NCBI GenBank assembly: GCA_963711455.1
Contig: CAVQEH010000009.1
Span: 124,001 to 188,000, forward strand
Length of the DNA stretch: 64,000 bases
Source of the DNA: DATFVA01 sp963711455
GTDB taxonomy: Bacteria > Bacteroidota > Ignavibacteria > Ignavibacteriales > Ignavibacteriaceae
Direction: 5' to 3'
Shown one piece after another: positions 28,139-36,921 of this stretch (position 1 is its first letter; every line of letters starts with the position of its first letter). Below the pieces are notes generated by a model. It did not search any database, was not told where the DNA came from, and saw nothing but the letters and a program-made list of their open reading frames with translations. A program made the position numbers and the translations under genes.

Positions 28139-28230
28139 GTTCATGTAAACCTTCGAGTCTGCCTGTCGGTAGACAGGGTTAAAGTTTGCGCGAACAATAT
28201 TCTAACCTCGAAGGTTAGCCCAAGTTATAA

Positions 28231-28288
28231 GGCTGCCCGCCTTGTCTTGACAACATGTCGAGACAGGCTCAAACGGGCAGCTTTTTTA
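28231..28288 (+). terminator. structured 3' element and terminator after A2
   Basis: GGCTGCCCG (28231-28239) pairs with CGGGCAGC (28274-28281), then T6. Upstream, AACCTTCGAG (28148-28157) pairs with CTCGAAGGTT (28207-28216). It is the sister of the element after A1, with compensating-looking changes in the inner hairpins. The rest of 28139-28438 has no gene. Confidence 0.82.
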
Positions 28289-28438
28289 TTTTGATGCCGG
28301 CGGGATTAAAACCTGAAGCAGACGTAAATAATCAAGTGGAAATAAGAATCGCCAAACCTAAAAGTTTATTCTGCCACAACACATAAATAATTAAATTCAT
28401 ATCTTTATGTCATACTTAGTATTAGAGTTGAATGTTTT

Positions 28439-29995
28439 ATGAATAAAATCAATACCACATTTTTATTAGTGATGTTATTAAGCATTTCAATATTTTCACA
28501 AAATTTTTGGCAAAGAATAAATAGCCCTACAACTCAGAGGTTAAACTCAATCGTATTTTTAGATAGCCTGAACGGCTGGGTATCAGGTGATTCGGGTGTA
28601 ATAATCCATACAACAGACGGAGGAGAAAACTGGGAGACGCAATTCTCAAATGATTCTTTAAATGTGGTAAATCTTTTTTTTCTGGATTATCAGACAGGCT
28701 GGGCTTCAGCCTGGAGCGGTTTTTATGAACCGTATGGAACGTATATTTTAAAGACGACAAACGGCGGATTGAACTGGGCAAAAGAATATCTTACGGTAGG
28801 TGAGAAGTTCGCAAATTCATTTTACTTTCTGAATACATCAAAAGGGTTTGCAGTAGGATATCCAGGCCTTTTCCAGAGAACAATTGATGGAGGAACAACG
28901 TGGGTGGATGTAAATCTTGATAGTGCAGTATTGTCGGGATTCCCTCCTTACACAGTAAAATTTTATAATGACCAGTACGGCTATGCCTGCGGTGGAGTAC
29001 GGGATATTGCAGGAGTAGTATGGAGAACAACAGACGGGGGAACAGACTGGACAACAGTTGTGTACAACCTTACTTCTGAACCTGTGTATGATATACATAT
29101 TTTTGATTCACTTAATGTAATTGCAATGGGCGGAGATCCTGAGTACGGAGCAAGCCTTGTGAAAACGACCGACGGTGGAAACACATGGAATTATACATTG
29201 CTGGGGACTCTCTGGTACCCGGTAGATATTGGATTCAGGACTACAACAGAAGGATGGGGGCCTATGGGAGCGCAGAGAAAATTTTTATATACATCAGATG
29301 CAGGGGAAAGTTGGAGTGAGTTATCTACACCCGACTCAGTCAATGTGATCAGGATAAGTTTTCCTGACACTCTTCACGGGTTTGGTATAGGTGAAAACGG
29401 TGAAATGGTTAAATATGTTTATGGAGTTACACCTGTTGAACTAACCTCATTTTCTGCATCCGTCGATAAAAATAATATTACACTGAATTGGTCAACAGCA
29501 ACTGAAACAAATAACAGAGGGTTTGCTGTAGAGCGATTCGCTGGATCGCTCAGTGCTGGCTGGGAGAAGATTGGATTTGTTGATGGGAATGGGACATCGA
29601 CTGAATCTCATTCATATTCATATACAGATAAAAATGTTAATATGGGAAAATATAGATACCGGTTAAAACAAATTGACTTTGATGGTACCTCTCAATACTC
29701 AAAAGAAGTTGAAGTTAAAGTCGATTTACCTGTAACATTCTCGTTGGAACAGAACTATCCAAATCCATTCAACCCGTCAACTACAATTAAATATTCAATT
29801 CCTTCTGATCAGCACGTAAGATTGAATGTATATAACCTGCTGGGGCAAAAAGTAACAACACTTGTAGATGGAATGCAAAAAGCAGGACAGCAAGATGTTA
29901 ACTTTAATGCTTCAAATTTTGCGAGTGGTGTCTATATCTATAAACTTGAAGCAGGGGAAATGGTTTCAGCAAAGAAGATGATTTTGATCAGGTAA
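28439..29995 (+). CDS. B1: secreted YCF48-like beta-propeller protein with T9SS type A sorting domain
   Basis: The 518-residue protein has a signal peptide (about 1-20, ending IFSQ). A propeller of YCF48/photosystem-assembly-like repeats covers about 25-330, marked by repeated TTDGGENW, TTNGGLNW, TIDGGTTW, TTDGGTDW, KTTDGGNTW and the linking GWASAW / GFAVGYPG patterns. A domain opening PVELTSFSASV, then the sorting tail NYPNPFNP to KKMILIR, finish it. The link to photosystem assembly is only by fold; here it is a secreted surface protein. The B2 copy at 33509 is very similar through the propeller but has a different C-terminus. The ATG at 28439 has no strong ribosome site. Confidence 0.87.
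   Translation: MNKINTTFLLVMLLSISIFSQNFWQRINSPTTQRLNSIVFLDSLNGWVSGDSGVIIHTTDGGENWETQFSNDSLNVVNLFFLDYQTGWASAWSGFYEPYGTYILKTTNGGLNWAKEYLTVGEKFANSFYFLNTSKGFAVGYPGLFQRTIDGGTTWVDVNLDSAVLSGFPPYTVKFYNDQYGYACGGVRDIAGVVWRTTDGGTDWTTVVYNLTSEPVYDIHIFDSLNVIAMGGDPEYGASLVKTTDGGNTWNYTLLGTLWYPVDIGFRTTTEGWGPMGAQRKFLYTSDAGESWSELSTPDSVNVIRISFPDTLHGFGIGENGEMVKYVYGVTPVELTSFSASVDKNNITLNWSTATETNNRGFAVERFAGSLSAGWEKIGFVDGNGTSTESHSYSYTDKNVNMGKYRYRLKQIDFDGTSQYSKEVEVKVDLPVTFSLEQNYPNPFNPSTTIKYSIPSDQHVRLNVYNLLGQKVTTLVDGMQKAGQQDVNFNASNFASGVYIYKLEAGEMVSAKKMILIR
29531..29551. repeat. in-frame palindrome within B1
   Basis: GAGCGAT and ATCGCTC form a 7-bp stem around TCGCTGG. It lies in the loop between ER and KIG of the VELTSF-type domain, encoding RFAGSLSAGW, which is two residues longer than the matching loop in the A genes. 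Confidence 0.5.
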
Positions 29996-30004
29996 AATCT
30001 CAGA

Positions 30005-30130
30005 AACCTTGAAGGTTAAACCGTTGTAAACAATGTGTAAACCTTCAAAGTTGGAACACAAAAACATAAGGCTGTAGATCTTATATTGATAACAAGTCAG
30101 GACAGGCTCAACCGGGCAGCCCCTTATTTT
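30005..30130 (+). terminator. degenerate structured 3' element after B1
   Basis: AACCTTGAAGGTT (30005-30017) is a near-perfect palindrome. GGCTG (30070-30074) pairs with CAGCC (30117-30121) before a T-rich end. The block shares CAGGACAGGCTCAA and CGGGCAGCC with the elements after A1 and A2, but several pairs are lost, so its strength as a terminator is doubtful. Confidence 0.5.
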
Positions 30131-30236
30131 TATTTAACAATTTTCAAACTACTTATTATTTAATATGAAATATTAAGAAAGGGGAAGCCGGAATTAATTC
30201 TATTTTTACATTCTTTTTTTAAAATTATTTCTTTTT

Positions 30237-30261
30237 TTGAAATCAAAAATTGTTATTTTAA
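30237..30261 (+). promoter_or_regulatory. conserved upstream element before A3
   Basis: In the gap 29996-30528, the block AAAAATTGTTATTTTAAT (ending near 30262), preceded by a T-rich run with TTG at 30237-30239, matches the one before A2 and sits about 270 bases from the A3 start. Spacing to TATTTTAA is 14 bases, shorter than in A1 and A2, so its role as a promoter is uncertain. AAGGAG precedes the start codon. No gene is seen in the gap. Confidence 0.35.
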
Positions 30262-30528
30262 TACTACTGAAATAGTGGAGAGCTATAATTATTTAATAAC
30301 TGATGCTTTTATAAGATCATTCTGATAAGTTTCAGTTGCAATCCGATTAAGATTAGTACCGTCGATGTTATAGTCAATTCAATCAATTTAAGCAGTCCTT
30401 AGTTTTCAATACTTCTGATAAGTTTTAGCAGAGATTTGGTTTCATTTTTAGTTTAAGAAATAAATCATCTGGTTAATTGACAACTAATAGTTAACTAATA
30501 TATTCAACTAAATTGATAAGGAGAACTT

Positions 30529-33310
30529 ATGAAGAGGCATCTACCGGTAATTGTCCTGCTTATTGTTTTAATAAGCTGCACAATAAATTCATTCGCACAA
30601 AATGGACCTGATCAGGATCGCAGGTGGTCGAGACCTGTTATTGATCCGGCGAATGTTGGAGTGAAAGAACACGTAAACTGGACACCAGCCCCGCAAACTA
30701 ATAAATATTATTTATTTGATAACCGTGAAGCTGTTGTAAGCCCCAACTTCAGACCGCATCCTACAACCAATACGACTCAGTCTGAAATGAGTGTTGATGT
30801 ACATCCATCAGACGAGAACATCGTATTCGGGTCGGCTAATGCATCCAACTGGCCGGTTAGTACTATATACGGAACCGGTGTGTACTGGAGTTTTGACGGT
30901 GGCACTTCCTGGGGAGGCAGCGATACTCCTCCGTTCGGTATAAACGGCGGCGACCCCGCTTCTGTTATTGGTCCAAATGGTTATTTATATGAAGCATATT
31001 TAGTAGGTAATACTTATGCAATCGGTATGGCTGTATCTACCAATAACGGGGCTAACTGGACGAACCACGTTGTTAATGGTGCAGCTAATGATGATAAAGA
31101 ACATCTTATGGTAGATAAAACTGCCGGAAGTCCGTATGAAAATCATTTGTACTGTGTCTGGACAAATTTTGCAGGTGCAAGTGAGGTTGTTTTCAGATTC
31201 TTCATCAGATTTTGGAAGTACATGGACTCCGCTTGTAGATTTATCGGGTTCAATTACACCCGGTTCCAACAGCTTTGCCTAGGGAGCGAATGTACAAACA
31301 GGCCCAAACGGTGAAATCTATGTAACTTACTGTATTTACGATGCTGATTGGCTGGATGGTGAAGATGCTATTGGTTTTTCCAAATCAACTGATGGCGGTT
31401 CTACATGGACAACTATGAGGGCTTATGATCATGTGAATTTTGGAATACGCGGTACTCTGGCAAGTAAAGGCGGAATAAGAGTTAATTCATTCCCTTCAAT
31501 GGCAGTTGACAGATCAGGCGGACCTCACAATGGTAATGTTTATATTTGCTGGCCTCAAAGAGGTGTGGCTCCTGCCGGAAGTGATCCCGATATCGTAATG
31601 ATAAATTCAACTGATGGGGGAACAACCTGGTCGGCTCCTGTAAGAGTAAATGATGATGCTGTAAATAACGGGAAAGATCAGATTTTCTCCTGGTGCACTG
31701 TCGATGAGACAACCGGGCAATTGCTTGTAGTTTTTTATGACAGCCGGAATGTTGCCAACAATATGGCTGAGGTTTATATGGCATCTTCTTATGACGGCGG
31801 TAATGTATTTTCAAATTTCCCTGTCAGCGACCAGTCTTTTAATTTTGGGCCTATTTCCGGTTTCGCAGGCGGATACGGCGGAGATTATATTGGCGTTGCT
31901 GCTGTTAACGATGTGGCATATCCTTTCTGGATGGACAGCAGAACCGGTGTTTCACAAGGATGGATGGCAAAAGTTGCTTTCGGTCCTCCTTGTCCTGTTG
32001 AAACACCAACAAATCCGACACCTGCAAATGGTGCGACAAATATTCCTGTTTCTATATCGCAGCTAACCTGGTCTAACGGAGCCGGTGCTGTTACAAATGA
32101 ACTGTATTTCGGAACAAATCCCGGTTCTCTTACTCTCGAACAAAGCGGCACTCTTGCAACAAGCTGGAGCTTAACAGGCGGTCCGCTCCTATATTCTACC
32201 AGCTACTACTGGAAAGTTGTTGAAGTAGGAGATACATGTTCACAGCAGGGTCCGATATGGAGTTTCACAACCGAACAGGATCCCAATCTTGTTATAGCTT
32301 TTGATGAACAGTTTAATGATATGTCATGCTGGACAGCAATAGGTCCTCTTGGTAATTCTAACTGGTCTGTCAGCAATTCAACTAATGCCGGCGGGTCACC
32401 GCCTTCGGAACTTGAATTAAACTGGTCACCATCATTTGATGGTTTATCCCAGATGCTTTCATGTCCAGTTAATTCAAGTGGTATTTTTACAAACCACGTT
32501 TCCCTGAAGCATTTCCTGGATTTTTATGCTGACCCTGCACCATATTTGGGTTTAGCCGTTACCTATGATGGCGGAACCACAAGCACAACTCTCTGGGAAT
32601 TTCAACCGGTAGGTGGAAGCGTAGGTCCGGAGGAAATTGATTTCGATTTTACCCCGGCTTCAGATACTTACCAGTTTATTCTTTATTGTAATGGAAATTC
32701 ATTTAATATTAATTACTGGTATGTTGATGATTTAATGGTTACTTATGTAACCCCGGTGGAAATGACTTCATTTAATGCTTCTGCAAATGAAGGAAACGTA
32801 ATTTTAAATTGGGCTACTTCTACCGAGACGAACAACAGGGGATTTGAGGTAGAACGTAAATCAGGAAACAATGAATTTCAGAAGATTGGTTATATAGCAG
32901 GCTTCGGAACTACAACTGAACCAAAGAATTACTCGTATGCAGATAACAATCTTAATACCGGCAATTATACATACAGGTTAAAGCAGGTTGATTTAAACGG
33001 AACTTATAACTATTCAAATGAAATCGAAGTTAAAGTAAATGTTCCTGCGGTATTTGCATTAGAGCAAAATTACCCGAATCCGTTTAACCCTGCGACATCA
33101 ATTAAATATTCGATTCCTGAAAATCAGCAGGTCAGGTTAAATGTATATAACCTGCTCGGGCAAAAAGTAATGACTCTTGTAAACGGTTTACAGAAAGCCG
33201 GAGAGCACGAAGTAAGTTTTAATGCAGCAAATTTCGCAAGCGGAGTTTATTTCTATAAGCTTGAAGCTGGCACACAATCATCAATTAAGAAGATGATCCT
33301 CCTTCGTTAA
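30529..33310 (+). pseudogene. A3: secreted Asp-box/BNR protein with T9SS sorting domain, frameshift plus stop codon
   Basis: The reconstructed protein is about 926 residues. It begins MKRHLPVIVLLIVLIS with a signal peptide ending SFAQN. The propeller has SFDGGTSW, STNNGANW, STDGGSTW and STDGGTTW boxes, followed by a fibronectin-like domain, then a different middle domain from A1/A2 (DEQFNDMSCW...YWYVDDLMV, MAM or lectin-like in look). A PVEMTSF domain and the tail NYPNPFNP to KKMILLR close it. The frame is lost at the four-T run 31190-31193: one T fewer gives EVVSDSSSDFGSTW. In the restored frame, TAG at 31280-31282 replaces an expected glutamine codon. Two defects in 90 bases make this the strongest candidate for a true pseudogene. 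Confidence 0.8.
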
Positions 33311-33363
33311 CACTTCGGCGGACAAGTCCTGATGAAATAGAATTCATCAAAGTTTAATTTGAT

Positions 33364-33389
33364 AAAGGCTGCTCAAACGGGCAGCCTTT
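33364..33389 (+). terminator. short terminator after A3
   Basis: AAAGGCTGC (33364-33372) pairs perfectly with GCAGCCTTT (33381-33389) around TCAAACGG. The loop and 3' arm match the longer elements after A1 and A2, as if the inner part had been deleted. Confidence 0.78.
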
Positions 33390-33508
33390 AATTTAAAGTT
33401 AAGAATCTTCTATAAAGCATTTAATCCGCGTTCGTCAAATTCATAACAGCATAATATAAATTAAATTCATATTTTTAGATCACTCTAAAATAAGATGCTG
33501 AAAGTTGT

Positions 33509-34825
33509 ATGAATAAAATTATTACAATCCTTTATCTTTTGATTATAATAAGCGGTTCAATTTATCCACAAAATTTTTGGGAAAGGATTGCCAGTCCTAC
33601 AACCCAGAGATTAAACTCTATTGTATTTATAGATAGTCTGGACGGCTGGGTAGCGAGCGATTCCGGTGTAATAATCCATACAACAAATGGAGGAGAAAGC
33701 TGGGAAACTCAGTTCTCAAATGATTCTTTAAATGTAGTAAATCTTTTTTTTCTGGATAACCAGACAGGCTGGGCTTCTGCCTGGAGCAGCGTATATGAAC
33801 CATATGGGACATTTATCCTTAAAACAACCAATGGAGGAACAGATTGGGAACCGACAAGACTGAGGGTAGGAGAGAAATTTGTGAATTCATTTTATTTCCT
33901 GGATACATCAAAAGGATTTGCAGTAGGATACCCGGGACTTTTCATGAGAACAGTTGATGGCGGAGAAACATGGGTGGATGTAAATCTTGATAGTGCGGTA
34001 TTGTCGGGATTCCCTCCATACACAGTAAAATTCTATAATGATCAGTACGGGTATGCCAGCGGAGGAGTCCGTGATATAGCAGGAGTAGTGTGGAGAACAA
34101 CGGATGGTGGAATAGACTGGACAACAGTGGTCAACAATCTTACTTCTGAACCTGTATACGATATTCATATTTTTGATTCACTAAATGTAATTGCAATGGG
34201 AGGAGATCCTGAGTACGGAGCAAGCCTTGTGAAAACGACCGACGGTGGAAACACCTGGAATTATACATTGTTGGGAACTCTCTGGTACCCGGTAGATATT
34301 GGATTCAGAACTGCAACAGAAGGATGGGGACCTATGGGAGCGCAGAGAAAATTTTTATATACATCAGATGCAGGGGAAAGTTGGAGTGAGTTATCTACAC
34401 CCGATTCTGTCAATGTAATCAGGATAAGTTTTCCTGATACGCTGCATGGATTTGGAATAGGTGAAAATGGAGAAATGGTTAAATATGTTTATCAGAAACC
34501 TAATATAGTGAAATCATATCCCGGTAAAATTTCTTCTTTTTACCTTTCACAAAATTATCCGAACCCGTTTAATCCGACAACGAATATAGAATACCAAATT
34601 CCGGATAGAGAATTTGTAACATTAATAGTATATGATGTTTTAGGTAATGAAGTTGCAATACTTGTAAATGAAGAAAAACCGGCAGGGAATTATTCAGTTC
34701 AGTTTTCCGCAAAAGGCGGTTCCGCCTCCGGCGGAGATGGAAGCAGGTTATCAAGTGGAATTTACTTTTACAAATTAATATCAGGTCAATATATTTCTGT
34801 AAAAAAAATGATTCTTCTAAAGTAA
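33509..34825 (+). CDS. B2: secreted YCF48-like beta-propeller protein with T9SS type A sorting domain
   Basis: This 438-residue paralogue of B1 has a signal peptide (about 1-20, ending IYPQ). The same propeller follows, with TTNGGESW, TTNGGTDW, TVDGGETW, TTDGGIDW and KTTDGGNTW. It lacks the VELTSF-type domain of B1: after YVYQKP it goes straight to the sorting tail NYPNPFNP...VYDVLGNEVAILVNEEKPAG, a different subtype, ending KKMILLK. The tail contains an extra glycine-serine run (KGGSASGGDG) encoded by a palindrome. The protein should be exported by Sec and T9SS. Divergence from B1 is mostly silent in the propeller, so the fold is under selection or was recently duplicated. The ligand is unknown. 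Confidence 0.86.
   Translation: MNKIITILYLLIIISGSIYPQNFWERIASPTTQRLNSIVFIDSLDGWVASDSGVIIHTTNGGESWETQFSNDSLNVVNLFFLDNQTGWASAWSSVYEPYGTFILKTTNGGTDWEPTRLRVGEKFVNSFYFLDTSKGFAVGYPGLFMRTVDGGETWVDVNLDSAVLSGFPPYTVKFYNDQYGYASGGVRDIAGVVWRTTDGGIDWTTVVNNLTSEPVYDIHIFDSLNVIAMGGDPEYGASLVKTTDGGNTWNYTLLGTLWYPVDIGFRTATEGWGPMGAQRKFLYTSDAGESWSELSTPDSVNVIRISFPDTLHGFGIGENGEMVKYVYQKPNIVKSYPGKISSFYLSQNYPNPFNPTTNIEYQIPDREFVTLIVYDVLGNEVAILVNEEKPAGNYSVQFSAKGGSASGGDGSRLSSGIYFYKLISGQYISVKKMILLK
34715..34734. repeat. in-frame GC-rich palindrome within B2
   Basis: GGCGG TT CCGCC overlaps CCGCC TCC GGCGG in an otherwise AT-rich gene. It encodes an eight-residue insert (GGSASGGD) relative to the sorting tails of C1 and C2, just before LSSGIYFY. 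Confidence 0.55.
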
Positions 34826-34905
34826 AAGTAATATAGGATTAAATTACTTGTTAATTGTATTTTGCTTACCTTCTGAATACACTCTGTTTACTTTCTGGTT
34901 AGGGA

Positions 34906-36921
34906 CTACTCCCATTCATCTTCAAGCAGCCAGCCTTCAGCTAATTCCTGTTTTATACCGGTTATAAATCTTGACGGTTTTGATAAAGTCATTCCTGCTT
35001 CCCTGTCAAACATATTCATCGGGTAAGTTATAAACAGGTTCTGCTTGGCTCTTGTTGAAGCAACATACATCAATCTTCTTTCTTCTTCTAAAGCGTCGAT
35101 ACTTTCTGCAGAGCGGTAAGATGGAAAGAAACCTTCAACTGCGTGGATGATAAATACAGAATGCCACTCTAATCCTTTTGCAGAATGAATAGTTGAAAGA
35201 GTAAGATATTCTTCTTCTTTATCTGCAGGTCCGATATCGATTACACTATCTATAATCGGTTCAATAGCCATATCTGCAAGGAGTGAATCGAGTGACTTAT
35301 AATTTTCCGCTATATTTTGAAATATCTCCAGGTCTTTATTCCTTTTATTATAGTCATCATACTTTTGTTTAAAGATTGGGGGATAGTAATCCAGAACCTG
35401 CTGAAGCTTTTCAGAGGGAAGATTTTTTTCGGTATGAAGCTTATATAAAAGCTGAAATAAATTTACCAGTCTGTTGTTATATTTAAATGAAGGCTGCTGT
35501 TCAGGACTGGATTTAATTGATAATCTTGCAAGCGCTAATTCATCAAGAATTTTTTGTGCAGTCTTCGGACCGACACCTTCGTGGAGCAGAAGAACCCTGT
35601 ACCAGCTTACAATATCTTTTGGATTTGCAGCAATTCTCAGGAAAGCGAGCACGTCCTTTATATGCGCAGTTTCAATGAACTTCATTCCACCAAACTTTTG
35701 AAAAGGAATGTTTGCTTTGGATAATTCGATTTCAAGATCAAAAGAAAAGAATGATGATCTGAACAGTACGGCAATATCATTCAATGGAACACCTTCTTTT
35801 CTTAACTCGAGCACTTTTTCTACAATAAATTTTGATTGAAGATTTTCTGTTGAGGCAGCAATTATATTGGGTAATTCTCCGCCGGGTTTTCTCGTGAATA
35901 AATGCTTTTCATATTTCTCGGCTGCCCTGTCAATTATATAATTGGTAAAATCAAGTACAGGCTGTATGCTCCGGAAATTCTCTTCAAGCTTAATGATTTT
36001 AACATCGTTAAAGATTTTTGGGAATTCCATTATGTTCTTAAAATTAGCACCCCTGAAAGAATAAATCGATTGGGAATCATCGCCTACAACCATAATGTTG
36101 TTATTATGCTGTGTTAATCCTTTAACAATTTCCGCCTGTAATTTATTGGTGTCCTGGTATTCATCAACCATTACAAAATTAATTGTAGACAATAATGACT
36201 TTGCGCCGGGTGATAATTCATTTAGAAATTTATTCAGGTAAACGAGCAAATCATCATAATCAAACAGGTTGTTTTTTCGTTTATATTCTTCAAAAATTAT
36301 TTTAATGGCAAGTATTTTTTCAAGATGATCAACAAAATGAGGATAGCTTTCTTCAATGATACCTTCAACTGTTCTTCCCGTATTTAGACTCAGGCTGTAT
36401 ACTTTATTAAGAGTCTGTTTGTTAGGGAATCTTTTTTCTTTACCAACAAATCCGGATTGATTTCTTATAAGGTTAATGACATCTTCACTGTCACCCTGGT
36501 CAAGAATTGTGAATGAAGGATTTAACCCCATTGCTTTAGCATATTTTCGCAAAGTTAAATTCGCAAAAGAATGAAACGTACCACCTCTGATTTTAGCGCA
36601 ACGATTGTCGAGTAATATAGAAGCGCGGTTCATCATTTCATTTGCTGCTTTACGTGTAAATGTTAAAAGGATTATTGATTGAGGATCATATCCTGATTCG
36701 ACAAGACGAGCCACACGGAAAACAAGAGTTCTCGTTTTTCCTGTCCCCGCACCGGCAATTATAAGGTAAGCTCCCTCAACAGCAGAAGCCGCTTCGAACT
36801 GGGCGGGATTTAATTCATTCTGATAATTAATAACAAAACGGGACTCATCCATTTCACGTTTTAAAAACCCGGATTGTCCCGTCTGGTTTACACGTTTTAA
36901 TTTATATTTCTTTTGAATCAT
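34906..36921 (-). CDS. UvrD/PcrA-type superfamily 1 DNA helicase
   Basis: The 671-residue protein has the SF1A helicase motifs in order: Q-motif region LNPAQFEAA (about 38-46), Walker A GAGTGKT (57-63), motif Ia LLTFTRKAANEM, Walker B VDEYQDTN (252-259), motif III VVGDDSQSIYSFRGA, motif IV LEENFRS, motif V LSTIHSAKGLEWHSVF, and motif VI EEERRLMYVASTRAKQ. It should unwind DNA 3' to 5' in repair or restart. A basic N-terminal extension of about 30 residues precedes the core, and the C-terminus is shorter than in PcrA. The start at 36921 overlaps the stop of the heptad-repeat gene as ATGA, so it is translationally coupled to an operon headed by FloA. Confidence 0.93.
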   Translation of the reverse strand: MIQKKYKLKRVNQTGQSGFLKREMDESRFVINYQNELNPAQFEAASAVEGAYLIIAGAGTGKTRTLVFRVARLVESGYDPQSIILLTFTRKAANEMMNRASILLDNRCAKIRGGTFHSFANLTLRKYAKAMGLNPSFTILDQGDSEDVINLIRNQSGFVGKEKRFPNKQTLNKVYSLSLNTGRTVEGIIEESYPHFVDHLEKILAIKIIFEEYKRKNNLFDYDDLLVYLNKFLNELSPGAKSLLSTINFVMVDEYQDTNKLQAEIVKGLTQHNNNIMVVGDDSQSIYSFRGANFKNIMEFPKIFNDVKIIKLEENFRSIQPVLDFTNYIIDRAAEKYEKHLFTRKPGGELPNIIAASTENLQSKFIVEKVLELRKEGVPLNDIAVLFRSSFFSFDLEIELSKANIPFQKFGGMKFIETAHIKDVLAFLRIAANPKDIVSWYRVLLLHEGVGPKTAQKILDELALARLSIKSSPEQQPSFKYNNRLVNLFQLLYKLHTEKNLPSEKLQQVLDYYPPIFKQKYDDYNKRNKDLEIFQNIAENYKSLDSLLADMAIEPIIDSVIDIGPADKEEEYLTLSTIHSAKGLEWHSVFIIHAVEGFFPSYRSAESIDALEEERRLMYVASTRAKQNLFITYPMNMFDREAGMTLSKPSRFITGIKQELAEGWLLEDEWE

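Noticed and set aside
28439..34825. Photosystem assembly role for the B proteins
   Set aside because: Only the propeller fold recalls YCF48. The proteins carry signal peptides and T9SS tails, and no photosynthesis gene is present.
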